A stretch of DNA of 60,096 bases from B46-G9 sp964548365 (GTDB taxonomy: Bacteria > Desulfobacterota > DSM-4660 > Desulfatiglandales > Desulfatiglandaceae): contig CAZJRD010000014.1 in NCBI GenBank assembly GCA_964548365.1, forward strand, positions 1-60,096, read 5' to 3'. Below the pieces are notes generated by a model. That model did no database searches. It was not told the origin of the DNA and saw only the letters and a program-made list of their open reading frames with translations. Below are positions 43,543 to 52,786 of the stretch, in pieces. The position numbers were made by a program, and so were the translations under genes. The stretch's first letter is position 1. Each line of letters opens with the position of its first letter.

Positions 43543-44547
43543 CTAGACAATGTAAGAATAAGCAAGCGCGAAATACCTGCTTGCAGTTTCTATGGCCTTC
43601 TCCTTTTCTTCCTCCCCGATGCTCTTGTCATCCAGTTGAAAGCAGTTCACCTTGCCCCGAACAAAAGCCCGGTAAACCTTGTAGAAGGTCAGCAGGTTGT
43701 CAGTTCCCACCCCTTCCTCTTTTGCAAGGGGCTTATATCTGTCCCACAGCGTCCGTGCCTCTTTATATCCCCCGTGATACTCGAGATCCATCAGGAGAAA
43801 AGCAATATCCGCAATGGTATCACTGTACCTGAATCGCTCGTTAAATTCAATACAGTCAATAATGGGTAAATCGGGGATAAGACAGACGTGCTCCATATGG
43901 AGGTCCCCATGACAGTCCCTGACTCGTCCCTGGGAAATGCGATCAAAAAAGAGGGGTTGAAACCTGTCATAAAAAGCTTCGGTCCATTTTTTCAGGGCCC
44001 TGAAATTTTCTTGCTCAATGGTGGTTCCCCGGTACTTATCCACCTGTTCAAAATTTTCATCGGTATTGACCTTGAATCTGTCAGGCCGGCCATATTCAGC
44101 AATCTTGGAAGAGGTTTCCGCGGTTGAGTGAAAGCGCGCAAGGACCCTCGCGATGTCCGCCAGGGATTGTTCGTCCAGTTCACCGCGTTCAAATACCTTG
44201 TCCATGAGTCGATCTTCAGGAATCCTTTTCATTTTCACCGCATATTCGGCAATATCGCCTATGCCCTGTACCAGGGAATAGCTCTTGCCGCTAAAGTAGA
44301 CAGGAAGGACCCCAAGGTAAAGATCCTTTGAGAGCCTCCTGTTCAGGGCCACTTCCTGATGACAGTAATACGCTCGTTTTTTCAGGGTGGAGAAGTCGAG
44401 GAACCCGAAGTTGACCGGTTTCTTTATCTTGTAGACGAAATGGTCCGCTATAAACACAATAGATATGTGGGTTTGAATAACACGAACTTTATTGGTTTTG
44501 TCAGGAAGGGCATCGGGTCTCGACAGGTCCTGAATCAAGGTGTTCAT
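43543..44547 (-). CDS. aminoglycoside-phosphotransferase-fold (COG2187-like) kinase
   Basis: 334 residues. The Brenner-type motif CHGDLHMEHVCLI and the metal-binding IIDCIEFNERFRYSD identify an APH-fold small-molecule kinase; HFVYKIKKPVNFGFLDFS near the N-terminus is the nucleotide-lysine region of this subgroup. Antibiotic resistance should not be inferred, since this clade is chromosomal and widespread. In many genomes it is fused to the P-loop domain now encoded downstream. It starts 10 bases after the PHP gene stop. Confidence 0.82.
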   Translation of the reverse strand: MNTLIQDLSRPDALPDKTNKVRVIQTHISIVFIADHFVYKIKKPVNFGFLDFSTLKKRAYYCHQEVALNRRLSKDLYLGVLPVYFSGKSYSLVQGIGDIAEYAVKMKRIPEDRLMDKVFERGELDEQSLADIARVLARFHSTAETSSKIAEYGRPDRFKVNTDENFEQVDKYRGTTIEQENFRALKKWTEAFYDRFQPLFFDRISQGRVRDCHGDLHMEHVCLIPDLPIIDCIEFNERFRYSDTIADIAFLLMDLEYHGGYKEARTLWDRYKPLAKEEGVGTDNLLTFYKVYRAFVRGKVNCFQLDDKSIGEEEKEKAIETASRYFALAYSYIV

Positions 44548-44556
44548 ATCAACTCC

Positions 44557-45438
44557 TCAGTCCGGATTAATGCCGAATTGCAGTACCACAAAATCAGGGA
44601 CGGCAACGGTCCCCATGATGACCGGTTGCTGATGGCAGTCGGATCCTCCGGTGACCATCAACCCCTCTTCCCGGGCAAATGCAAGATAAGCCGAGGTCGT
44701 CTCTTCGGTGAGCCGAGAATGGAAGCATTCTATCCCGTCCAGGTACGGAAGCATCGTTGTCTTGATGATTTCGAGCTGTTCCTGAATAGTCGAGGTAAGC
44801 GATACAAGGGAGGTCCCATTTGTATCATTGGGGTGTGCAAGCATCAGTTTGCCTCCTGCCTCATGGATGAGCGCAGATGCGTCTTCCAGTGACACAGGAA
44901 GCTTGGGGACATTGCATTTCACCAGGTACCGGTCAAAGGCCTCCTGCTTCGTGGTTACGATCCCTTTTTTGACCATGTAATTAGCAATATGCGGTCTTCC
45001 AAAGGCTCCATCCACTGATTCCTCGATCGCCTTGACGTCTCCCTTGGTCATGGGCACTTTTTTCTCTTTCAGAAGCTCTTCATTTATATTGTCCAGGATT
45101 TTTTTTGCCCGCATGGTGCGGTATTCCCTTAATTGGTGGGTTTTTTCCCTAAGAGCTCTGTTTTGGATGTCATAGTTATACCCAAGTACATCCAGGGAAA
45201 TTGGTTTTCCTTCCCGGTAGGCCGGATGGGAAAATGTGATATTCAACTCCACGCCGGAAAGGTAATGGATGCCGTGTTCTGCGGCAAGTTCCGCCGCTGT
45301 TTCCTGGCATTCAACAGCATCGTGATCGGTGATGGAAATGACCTGAATGTCCCGCTTTTCCGCTTCACGAAAGATGTCTGCCAGCCTCATCTTACCATCG
45401 GAACAATCTCTGGAGTGTATGTGAAGATCAATGTTCAT
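44557..45438 (-). CDS. PHP-domain phosphoesterase (YciV/TrpH, RNase AM-like)
   Basis: 293 residues from ATG 45438 (MNIDLHIHSRDCSDGK); upstream codons would lie inside iorB, which it overlaps by 11 bases. Metal ligands appear in order: DLHIHS, ITDHD, GVELN, MLAHP and GGSDCH. FGRPHIANYMVKKG in the inserted helical domain is characteristic of YciV-type 5'-3' exonucleases acting on short RNAs. Nucleotide phosphatase activity is the main alternative. Confidence 0.87.
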   Translation of the reverse strand: MNIDLHIHSRDCSDGKMRLADIFREAEKRDIQVISITDHDAVECQETAAELAAEHGIHYLSGVELNITFSHPAYREGKPISLDVLGYNYDIQNRALREKTHQLREYRTMRAKKILDNINEELLKEKKVPMTKGDVKAIEESVDGAFGRPHIANYMVKKGIVTTKQEAFDRYLVKCNVPKLPVSLEDASALIHEAGGKLMLAHPNDTNGTSLVSLTSTIQEQLEIIKTTMLPYLDGIECFHSRLTEETTSAYLAFAREEGLMVTGGSDCHQQPVIMGTVAVPDFVVLQFGINPD

Positions 45439-46033
45439 AGTTGCGGATGAGCTCCCCTCCCATTTCAAGGGCCTTGAAATTTGCCTTGAGCTTTTGCTTC
45501 GGGAAAAACGTGGTTAAGACACCTTCCAGGTCTCTTTTTTCCACCGGCACGAAAGCTGATTCACACAGGGCTCCAAGCATAATCATGTTCAGCATGATCG
45601 GCCCACCCAACTCCACGGCCATCGGCGTGGCGTCAAGCCAGAACAGCGGCGTTCCCGTTTCCGCGATGACACTCCTGATCCACTCCGGTGGGGGATAGCG
45701 CACGTCCCCCGCAATGACGTTCAATGGGTAGATAGGCCTGGAGTTGATCAGCAGGGCCGTCTGGTCGTTCCCATACTCGGGAAAAATTCTGATAGTTTCC
45801 AGGGGCTCCAGACCAACAATCACATGCGCCTTATTGGGAGGGATCAGGGGGCCGTATTGCTTCCGGTCGGATATACGGATGTGGCTCATGACCGATCCCC
45901 CTCTCTGGGACAGGCCGAAGGTCTCCCCGATGGTCACCTGCAGATCTTTTCCGACGGCCGCCCTGCCGAGAATTTGAGACGCCAGAACGTTTCCCTGGCC
46001 GCCTACTCCTGTAATAATTACATTAACCAGCAT
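45428..46033 (-). CDS. iorB: indolepyruvate:ferredoxin oxidoreductase, beta subunit
   Basis: 201 residues from ATG 46033 (MLVNVIITGVGGQGNVLASQ); the longer frame would overlap iorA with unrelated sequence. GVGGQG and ETFGLSQRGGSVMSHIRI are the POR/KOR gamma-domain hallmarks. With IorA it oxidatively decarboxylates aryl pyruvates from aromatic amino acids to aryl-acetyl-CoA, reducing ferredoxin. It starts 7 bases after iorA. Confidence 0.94.
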   Translation of the reverse strand: MLVNVIITGVGGQGNVLASQILGRAAVGKDLQVTIGETFGLSQRGGSVMSHIRISDRKQYGPLIPPNKAHVIVGLEPLETIRIFPEYGNDQTALLINSRPIYPLNVIAGDVRYPPPEWIRSVIAETGTPLFWLDATPMAVELGGPIMLNMIMLGALCESAFVPVEKRDLEGVLTTFFPKQKLKANFKALEMGGELIRNYEH

Positions 46034-46040
46034 TGTATAC

Positions 46041-47963
46041 TCATTGAATATCCTCAATCTCATGCACCTGGATTGCACCCTGGGGACAGATTTGAGCGCA
46101 GACCCCGCATCCCACGCAAATAACCTGGTCGATTCTTGCCTTTCCTTTTTCCTCATCAAATACAAGGCCGGGGCAGCGGAAAATTCGGGTACAATATCTC
46201 CCGCACCCGCAGCTTTCTCCCAGGCACTTTTCCTGGTTCACTTCCATGCGGAAGAGAAATCCCCCTTCCCTGCCCTGCACGAGTGCGCATTTCCTCCGGA
46301 GGATGAGTGTCCTCAACCCTTTCTTCTGCAGGAGTTCATAAATGGTTCGTGCGGTCTGTTCCATGTCGTATGGATCTTCAACCCGCACTTCCGCACCGAG
46401 TGAACTGCAGAGAGCCTCCATGTTCACGATCTCTGTTTGGTCACCCATGGCTGTCATCCCGGTACCGGGATGGGGCTGAAATCCGGTCATGGCAGTAGCG
46501 CTGTTGTCCAGGATCACGAGAAACATGTCGGATTGATTAAATTGCGCATTGATGATGGCGGGGATGCTGGCGTGAAAAAAGGTCGAATCGCCGACAACAG
46601 TAAGAACAGGCTGATCAAATCCGAACTTTTCCAGCTTGCCGTACCCGCTCGCCAGGCCGACCCCGGAACCCATGGCGTGAACGGACTTTACCTGGTTGAA
46701 ACCAGTGGGCCACATGCCCATTGAATAGCATCCGATATCTCCGGATACGAAGCCCTCCCGGTTGTCCCATGCCAGTGCTGTCTTCATGGCATAGTATGCC
46801 GCCCGGTGCGGGCATCCGGGACAAAAGCCGAATTCACGCGGAGGGACCTTGGGTTCCAGTTGGGGCCTGATCCGATCCACAAAAGCGTATGAACTCGACA
46901 TTGGTTCTACCTGAAAAATGTCCGCAAGGACCTTGATGAGTATTCGGGGACTCAACTCGCCGGAATCAGGCATATGACCGGAACCTTTTCCCAGCCAGGT
47001 CTTGAGCCCGATGTCTCTTCCAACGCTTGCCGCGAAGGCCATGACACTCGACTCCACAAAAGGCTCCACCTCTTCCACAAAGAGGACTGTTTCGGATCGC
47101 TTCAGGAAATTCTGCAGGAGAATCCGGGGCAAGGGCCATGTGGTCCCCAGTTTGAGGATTCCCACCTTATCCTGGAGGTCCAGGATTTCCACTGCTTCCG
47201 CCGCATAGTTCCACGCACATCCCGATGCGATGATGAGGAATTGTGGGGTACCAGGCCCGTCGTACCGGTTGAAGGTGGACTCTTCAAAGCGTTCCCTTGC
47301 ATGGGCCAGTTTTTCATGTCTTTTCCGGTGTTTCAGGAGAATGGGGAAGGTGTTGAAAGCGGGACCGTTCACATCATAATGAGGTCGTTCAGTGGTTTCA
47401 GGAATATCTCCTGTCCTCACATTGGAGCGCGTGTGGGAAAGCCTCGAAACACTCCTGATCATCACGATATTCCGGATCTCCTCAGACAGCTCAAAGGCCC
47501 ACTTGGTCATATCCAGGGCCTCCTGGGGAGTGGAAGGTTCCAGGAGCGGGATATCAGATATCTGGGCAAATACCCTGGCATCTTCCTCGTTCGTGCTGGA
47601 AATCCCGCCGGGGTCATCGCACGAAACCAGGACGATTCCTCCTTTGGTCCCTGAAAGGGTGAGGTTGGTGAGAAAATCAGAGACGACATTGACGCCGTTC
47701 TGTTTCATGCTGGCAATAGCCCTGCATCCCGCGAACGACGCGGCTGTGGCAGCCTCCAACGCGACTTTTTCATTGGTAGACCACTCCACGTAAATGGGTA
47801 ATTCGCCCGATGCCTCTGCAAGGGTTTCGATAATTTCCGAGGACGGGTTGCCGGGATATCCCGCGCAGAAAAGGACTCCTGCTTCCAAAGCGCCCCGGGC
47901 AATGGCCTGGTTTCCCTGGAGAAGCAAGGTCGCTCCCCCCTCCCTGTTACTGATCTCCTTCAT
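46041..47963 (-). CDS. iorA: indolepyruvate:ferredoxin oxidoreductase, alpha subunit
   Basis: 640 residues. The N-terminal pyrimidine-binding half (GNQAIARGALEAGVLFCAGYPGNPSSEI) is followed by the TPP/Mg half (FCPGCPHRAAYY, GDIGCYSMG, VVGDSTFFHASIPAIINA). The C-terminal ferredoxin domain has CVGCGVCAQICPQGA plus a less regular first cluster loop CLGESCGCGRYC. GGGAGG lies five bases before the ATG. Confidence 0.94.
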   Translation of the reverse strand: MKEISNREGGATLLLQGNQAIARGALEAGVLFCAGYPGNPSSEIIETLAEASGELPIYVEWSTNEKVALEAATAASFAGCRAIASMKQNGVNVVSDFLTNLTLSGTKGGIVLVSCDDPGGISSTNEEDARVFAQISDIPLLEPSTPQEALDMTKWAFELSEEIRNIVMIRSVSRLSHTRSNVRTGDIPETTERPHYDVNGPAFNTFPILLKHRKRHEKLAHARERFEESTFNRYDGPGTPQFLIIASGCAWNYAAEAVEILDLQDKVGILKLGTTWPLPRILLQNFLKRSETVLFVEEVEPFVESSVMAFAASVGRDIGLKTWLGKGSGHMPDSGELSPRILIKVLADIFQVEPMSSSYAFVDRIRPQLEPKVPPREFGFCPGCPHRAAYYAMKTALAWDNREGFVSGDIGCYSMGMWPTGFNQVKSVHAMGSGVGLASGYGKLEKFGFDQPVLTVVGDSTFFHASIPAIINAQFNQSDMFLVILDNSATAMTGFQPHPGTGMTAMGDQTEIVNMEALCSSLGAEVRVEDPYDMEQTARTIYELLQKKGLRTLILRRKCALVQGREGGFLFRMEVNQEKCLGESCGCGRYCTRIFRCPGLVFDEEKGKARIDQVICVGCGVCAQICPQGAIQVHEIEDIQ

Positions 47964-47990
47964 TGTGCCTCCCGCTCTGCTGGAGGAGAT

Positions 47991-49037
47991 TCACTGATGT
48001 TCTCGGCGAGCTGCTTCGCCGCGCGTTCTCTTGTTCGCCGCCGCTTCTTTCAGGTGATCGAGGTTTTCCCCGGGCAATTCTTCAATTTCAATGGACCCTT
48101 CGTCAACCGCCTCCCTGAACACTTTGGCACCGGTTTCCGTGCGAACAATCGCCGTGTTCCAGTCACTCCTCCCCTCCACCGTGCCCACCGAAATATCCGC
48201 CCATTCGCCGGTCATATCAGTACAGAGACCGCATCCCTTCTGCACTAGGTCCCGGACTTCGTCCAGCGGTATTTGTATCCAACCGCCCTCTGTCAGGAGC
48301 ATGAAGGTCTCCGCGGGTGGAGGTGGAATGTCATATTTTTTCACGGGCCCCTTTATTTGCCTTTCAGCAAGGAACGCCCTGAGCATGCGGTAGTCGAGGG
48401 CCCAGGTGCAGAAAAGGCCGATTTTGACTCTTATCCGCTCCGTTCTCTCCCGGCCATCCGGTTCCGATCTGGCCATCCGTGCAAGGGCCTCCATCTGGCA
48501 CGGAAGTCCCACCACGCCAATCCGTTCTTCTCCCTCGTTGATCGCGCAATTCAGCGTTGCGAGGGTTCCCGCGGACGCATAGCGAGACCCGCTGCACGCA
48601 AGAACTTTGGAGGGTGATTTGAGCAGCCTTCCAGCCGGTGAAAGTCCGTCACTCCCTGAATCAGTTACCACTGCGGAGGCAATGAAGTCCCTTTTCATGG
48701 CGGAAATTAACAGTGCCGACGCCACGCCTCCATATTGCCCCTGTTCACCTATATCGTGGTCAGTAGAGCGAGCGGCCCATATTTCCCTGAAAGGGCCTAA
48801 TCTGCCGTTTCCTTGCGCTTTCCCAGATTCAAGAGCAGTCCCTTCATACCCGGCGCGGGGACAGTACTGCAGGCATCTCCAGGTATCGGCTGGGCATCGG
48901 TCCAGGACAACCACCTGCCCGTCCCAGTAACTGAAGTGTGGACAGAGTCCCACGCATGCACCGCATTTCACGCAAATTCCCCGATCTAACACCTTCTCAA
49001 TAAGGGCCTGCTGCCCCTCGTAATCGGTATTTTTCAT
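47991..49037 (-). CDS. FrhB/FdhB-family (coenzyme F420 hydrogenase beta-like) iron-sulfur flavoprotein
   Basis: 348 residues. An N-terminal 4Fe-4S motif CVKCGACVGLCPHF (about 22-35) and further cysteines (CPADTWRCLQYCP) are followed by the FrhB N and C domains: GQYGGVASALLISAMKRD, IGVVGLPCQMEALARM, KIGLFCTW and KGCGLCTDMTGEWADISVG. The family moves electrons between ferredoxin and a flavin or nicotinamide partner; F420 use cannot be assumed outside F420 producers. It lies 27 bases upstream of iorA and is probably the first gene of the operon. Upstream, 49113-49140 holds one REP-like GCGACCGGGATGTCGC hairpin. Confidence 0.87.
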   Translation of the reverse strand: MKNTDYEGQQALIEKVLDRGICVKCGACVGLCPHFSYWDGQVVVLDRCPADTWRCLQYCPRAGYEGTALESGKAQGNGRLGPFREIWAARSTDHDIGEQGQYGGVASALLISAMKRDFIASAVVTDSGSDGLSPAGRLLKSPSKVLACSGSRYASAGTLATLNCAINEGEERIGVVGLPCQMEALARMARSEPDGRERTERIRVKIGLFCTWALDYRMLRAFLAERQIKGPVKKYDIPPPPAETFMLLTEGGWIQIPLDEVRDLVQKGCGLCTDMTGEWADISVGTVEGRSDWNTAIVRTETGAKVFREAVDEGSIEIEELPGENLDHLKEAAANKRTRGEAARREHQ

Positions 49038-49112
49038 GTCTCCTGCTCTTTCATTAGACCATGCTGCGGGAGCAGCCTACCCGTTGCGATGAGCTCTCGG
49101 AACCGGTTTTTT

Positions 49113-49140
49113 ATTCGCGACCGGGATGTCGCTCCTACAG
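49113..49140. repeat. single REP-like hairpin
   Basis: ATTCGCGACCGGGATGTCGCTCCTACAG resembles the 'tgtaggagcgac...gtcgcga' REP motifs seen in many proteobacteria. It is the only thing of note in the ~300 bases between the divergent FrhB-like and PNP genes. Confidence 0.4.
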
Positions 49141-49336
49141 AGTGCAATGACATGATGTAGCTCAATATTTCGTTTTGAACACTATTGGTTCGCACAAATG
49201 GTGTCAAGGATTTTCAACCCCGGATTGATTCCATTGGCACGGGCAGCCCTTGTGCAGGTTGACATTTTCATTCAACTGGCTTAAGGGGAAAGGAATCATT
49301 GCGCGAGAATATCGACACCCAATGGAAGGATATGCC

Positions 49337-50152
49337 ATGCAGGAACAAATTAGGGAGGCTTCGCAATATCTGCGTTCCGTGCTGAAAGAAAAGCCGGAGA
49401 TAGCCCTGATCACCGGCACGGGACTCGAAAAAGTAACAGGGGCGATCCGGGAGAAGATTCGTATCCCGTACCAGGATATCCCTCACTTCCCCAAAGCAAC
49501 GGCAGAGGGGCACAAAGGAATGCTTCTTGCGGGCAGGTTGTCGGAGAAACCGGTTATTGCCATGCAGGGCCGTTTCCATTTGTACGAGGGATACACTCCC
49601 GCGGAGGTCAGCTTCCCGGTGCGAGTTATGTCAGCTCTAGGGATTACGCACCTGTTCATAACCAGTGCCGTGGGAGGGCTGAACCCCCTGTTCAATCGTG
49701 GTGATTTGATGCTGGTAACCGATCATATCAACCTCACCGGGAGGAACCCCCTTGTGGGCCCCAACCTGGATGAGTTCGGCCCCCGGTTTCCTGACATGAG
49801 TAATGTGTATCCTGATGAACTACTCGATCTTGCCCGTGAGCAGGCCCTGCGATCCGGCATCCTTTTGCGGGAAGGGGTATACGTGGGAATCCTCGGGCCC
49901 AGCCTGGAGACGCCGGCGGAAACCAGGTTTTTGAGAATGGCGGGCGCGGATGCAGTGGGCATGTCAACCGTCTCTGAGGCAATCGTGGGCGTCCATTGCG
50001 GCATGAAGATCATGGCAATTGCAGCCGTCACGAATGTTAATCTCCCTGATTGCATGGAAGAGACATCCGTGGAACAGGTCATTGAAGCCGCCGATGGATG
50101 CGGCCCCAAGCTTTCGAAGTTATGGGAGGCCATTGTGGCCGGTTTGAGCTGA
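49337..50152 (+). CDS. punA: purine-nucleoside phosphorylase (PNP-I, trimeric type)
   Basis: 271 residues from ATG 49337 (MQEQIREASQYLRS), with GGAAGGA upstream; in-frame ATGs at 49322 and 49250 are possible. ALITGTGLEKVTG, MQGRFHLYEGY, ITSAVGGLNP, LVTDHINLTGRNPLVGPN and ADAVGMSTVSEAIVGVHCGM are the trimeric PNP motifs (Glu in ..LETPAE.., Asn in AVTNVN). It phosphorolyses guanosine/inosine-type nucleosides. MTA phosphorylase is a close relative, and the amidohydrolase downstream makes an MTA-related role possible. Confidence 0.92.
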   Translation: MQEQIREASQYLRSVLKEKPEIALITGTGLEKVTGAIREKIRIPYQDIPHFPKATAEGHKGMLLAGRLSEKPVIAMQGRFHLYEGYTPAEVSFPVRVMSALGITHLFITSAVGGLNPLFNRGDLMLVTDHINLTGRNPLVGPNLDEFGPRFPDMSNVYPDELLDLAREQALRSGILLREGVYVGILGPSLETPAETRFLRMAGADAVGMSTVSEAIVGVHCGMKIMAIAAVTNVNLPDCMEETSVEQVIEAADGCGPKLSKLWEAIVAGLS

Positions 50153-50644
50153 ATGGGCCGAAGTTTGCAGGAAGGAACAAGCAATTACGAGGAAAAACCG
50201 TTTCCTCACCCTCACTCACTTCGTTCGTTAGAGACGCAGTGCTATCAGAGAAAAACAACTTATTTTTGGTTCATCAGGCTAAACCGTACTTTGAGAAAAT
50301 TTTGGATGTTACAGGCTATGCTCCTTTTTCTTCGATTCCGAGCCTCCCGGGCTGGTATTTTCAGTGACTTATCCACGGGGGAGTCTTGCCCCCTCCGCAT
50401 TCCAGTCCTCAGGAAAAAACGCCCTGAGGACCTGGCTGCGGTTTCCCCCATAGATAAGTCACGAAAATACGAAGCCCTTTCGACAGTCACGAAGAAAAAG
50501 GAGCATAGCCGGTTTGGACTTTTTGGGAGTCCTTGATTTCAAAAGTCCGCAAGATCCCGATGAACCTTATTTTTTCTGATAAAGCTCTGTGATCTCTGCG
50601 TCTCTGTGTGAGATGCTGTTTTTGCTTTTTGGAGGATGGAAAAA
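50153..50644 (+). other. intergenic region PNP - amidohydrolase
   Basis: 492 bases without a believable gene. It contains family I copy D (50263-50510) and, at 50594-50613, a 20-base motif CTCTGCGTCTCTGTGTGAGA whose inverted copy (19/20) stands at 56024-56043. Confidence 0.7.
50263..50510 (+). repeat. family I fold-back repeat, copy D
   Basis: The core runs 50315-50510 (196 bp) with 21-bp perfect inverted ends (50315-50335 and 50490-50510: GGCTATGCTCC... / ...GGAGCATAGCC). A left extension 50263-50314 (ttttggttcatc...cgtactttgagaaaatttt) matches the outer part of copy B. Central hairpins are GGGGGAG...CCCTCC and GTCCTCAGG...CCTGAGGAC. Confidence 0.9.
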
Positions 50645-51952
50645 TTGGATATAGTGATAAGAAACGGGACCATCTTGACGATGGACCAAGAAAACAGTGT
50701 CCTTGAGAACGGGGTGCTGGGTATTACGGGCGATACCATTTCTCTTGTGCAGAACCATGGAAGCGCGGTACCGGAGGGGAAAAAAGTGATCGACGCACAG
50801 GGCGGTCTTGTCCTGCCCGGTCTTATCAATGGCCACACCCATGCCGCCATGACCCTCTTCAGGGGACTGGCAGATGATCTCCCCCTCATGGACTGGCTTA
50901 GCCACTACATCTTTCCCGTGGAAAGCCGCATGGATGCGGATTTTGTGTATACCGGCGCCCTGCTTGCCTGTGCAGAGATGATCATGTCTGGGACCACCAC
51001 CTTTTGCGATATGTATCTTTTCGAACAGGAAGTGGCTCGCGGCGCTCACGAGGCCGGAATGCGCTGCATTGTTGGTGAAGTTCTTTATGACTTTGAATCC
51101 CCCAATTACGGGTCCGTGGAAAAGGGACTGCAGTACACAGAAGAATTGATTCGCGATTGGCACAGTGACCCGCTTGTTTCGGTCGCGGTGGAGCCCCACT
51201 CGCTTTTCACCTGCAGCCCCGATCTTCTGGTTGCGTGCCACGAGATAGCCCGCAGGCATGGAGTGCCCCTTGTGACTCATGTAGCCGAAACCCGCAGCGA
51301 GATTGAAGAGATTCAGAAAAAATACGGAAAAACACCCCTTGCCCACCTGAATTCTTTTGGGATGCTGGGACCGCACCTGGTCGCGGATCACTGTGTGCAC
51401 CTTGGCGAGCAGGACATGGAATTGATCAGCAACAATGATGTAAAGGTGATTCACAACCCTGAAAGCAACATGAAACTTGCCTCAGGAGTCGCCCCTGTCC
51501 CCGACATGATTGCACGCGGAATCACCGTAGGACTTGGGACGGACGGGTGTGCGTCCAACAATAATCTGGATCTTTTCACAGAAATGGACACGGCGGCAAA
51601 GCTCCACAAAGTCTACTGCATGGATACCACCGTTATGGACGCGGTCACGGTATTTCGCATGGCAACCATCGAAGGAGCAAGGGCGCTCGGGTTAGAGCAC
51701 TACGCTGGGTCCTTGGAGGCAGGGAAGAAGGCGGATATCATCATCCTGGATACGCGCAAACCGCACCTGACCCCGCTCTTCAATCCCTTTTCCCATATCG
51801 TCTATGCGGCCAGGGGAAATGACGTGAGCCACACGATCATCAACGGCAGGATCGTTATGGAAGACCGGCAGCTGCTGACCCTGTCATTGCCTGATATTTT
51901 TCAGAGAGTTCATGACCAGGCAAACCGCATCCGGCGATGGGTCGAGACATAA
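50645..51952 (+). CDS. mtaD: amidohydrolase, 5'-methylthioadenosine/S-adenosylhomocysteine deaminase-like
   Basis: About 435 residues. GGAGG at 50631-50635 abuts an ATG at 50636 too closely but is nine bases from an in-frame TTG at 50645 (MDIVIRNGTILTMDQEN), which I prefer. Metal and active-site motifs: NGHTHAAMTLFRGLADD, VEPHSLFTCSP, THVAETRSE, ADHCVHL and LGTDGCASNNNLDLF. The TrzA/AtzB/MtaD family deaminates MTA, SAH, guanine or similar; with PNP just upstream a purine-salvage role is plausible. Confidence 0.9.
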   Translation: MDIVIRNGTILTMDQENSVLENGVLGITGDTISLVQNHGSAVPEGKKVIDAQGGLVLPGLINGHTHAAMTLFRGLADDLPLMDWLSHYIFPVESRMDADFVYTGALLACAEMIMSGTTTFCDMYLFEQEVARGAHEAGMRCIVGEVLYDFESPNYGSVEKGLQYTEELIRDWHSDPLVSVAVEPHSLFTCSPDLLVACHEIARRHGVPLVTHVAETRSEIEEIQKKYGKTPLAHLNSFGMLGPHLVADHCVHLGEQDMELISNNDVKVIHNPESNMKLASGVAPVPDMIARGITVGLGTDGCASNNNLDLFTEMDTAAKLHKVYCMDTTVMDAVTVFRMATIEGARALGLEHYAGSLEAGKKADIIILDTRKPHLTPLFNPFSHIVYAARGNDVSHTIINGRIVMEDRQLLTLSLPDIFQRVHDQANRIRRWVET

Positions 51953-51953
51953 C

Positions 51954-52772
51954 ATGGTGATGGAAGGGCAAAAGCAGTTTATCGCGCTTGGCAGTCGCCT
52001 CCAGGAGATTCCGGAAGTCCTGACCCTGGGCGTAAAACCGAATTTTCTTGATTATACGCCCGCGCAAAGGGAAATGATTTATGCGGCAGATGTTATCCTG
52101 TTTCCAACGCTCGGGTACGCCCAGTTCTTCAACACCTCGGGGAAGACGATCTTTCCCAGCCTCGAAACCCATCTCTATGCCGATGAGAAAATCATGCAGA
52201 CCACGCTCTTCTATTTGCAGAAAATTGTTCACCCGCGCACAAGGTTTTACTACCCGCTTCATCACAATGATATCCTGAAAGATTTTACCTTTCCCTTTGT
52301 AGGCAAGATACCACGGCGTTCCGCCCAGGGAAGGGGTGTATTCCTGATTCGGGATGAGGGTGATATGAAAAAATACCTCAGCCTGACCAAGATTGCCTAT
52401 ATCCAGGAATATTTGCCCCATGAAAAGGATCTCAGGGTCATCCTTCTCAACTACGATCCGGTGCTTGCCTACTGGCGGATCAGAGAAGCGGAAGAATTCC
52501 GGGCCAACGTCTTCCAAGGAGGCAGAATCAGCTTTGACGATGTTCCCTTGGACGGCATTGCGCTTGCCCGGGAGGCCGCCTTGAAGTGCAGGTTTGATGA
52601 TGTGGGAATGGACCTGATCCGGCATAAGAACAACTGGTATGTCATTGAAGCCAACATGAAATACGGCAGAAAGGGGCTGAAGATGAAAGGCCTGGACATC
52701 AAGCAGTTGATCCTGGCAAAGCTTTTTTCAGGAGAGATTCCCGCTGCCGATTCATTCCGAGGATACTGTTGA
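51954..52772 (+). CDS. RimK-like ATP-grasp ligase of unknown substrate
   Basis: 272 residues from ATG 51954, two bases after the amidohydrolase stop. ATP-grasp features: FVGKIPRRSAQGRGVFLI (about 120-137), YIQEYLPHEKDLRVILLNYDP, VGMDLIRHKNNWYVIEANMKYG (metal-binding E-x-N). A truncated, atypical N-terminal domain (VLTLGVKPNFLDYTPAQREMI) precedes it. RimK-type enzymes ligate amino acids to proteins or small molecules; no substrate can be named. It is tightly linked to the amidohydrolase and, 14 bases downstream, to the PBP gene. Confidence 0.82.
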   Translation: MVMEGQKQFIALGSRLQEIPEVLTLGVKPNFLDYTPAQREMIYAADVILFPTLGYAQFFNTSGKTIFPSLETHLYADEKIMQTTLFYLQKIVHPRTRFYYPLHHNDILKDFTFPFVGKIPRRSAQGRGVFLIRDEGDMKKYLSLTKIAYIQEYLPHEKDLRVILLNYDPVLAYWRIREAEEFRANVFQGGRISFDDVPLDGIALAREAALKCRFDDVGMDLIRHKNNWYVIEANMKYGRKGLKMKGLDIKQLILAKLFSGEIPAADSFRGYC

Positions 52773-52786
52773 GTGCATAGAAAAAT

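Noticed and set aside
43543..44547. Aminoglycoside resistance gene
   Set aside because: The APH fold is real, but the clade (COG2187-like) is a chromosomal kinase not tied to resistance, and there is no mobile context.
47991..49037. Coenzyme F420 metabolism
   Set aside because: The FrhB family name alone is insufficient; no F420 biosynthesis or F420-specific partner gene is in the window.
4394..50510. CRISPR array from the recurring palindromes
   Set aside because: The repeats are tens of kilobases apart with no regular spacers and no cas genes.
50567..51454. A 295-codon minus-strand frame
   Set aside because: Antisense of the amidohydrolase, which has clear metal motifs on the plus strand.
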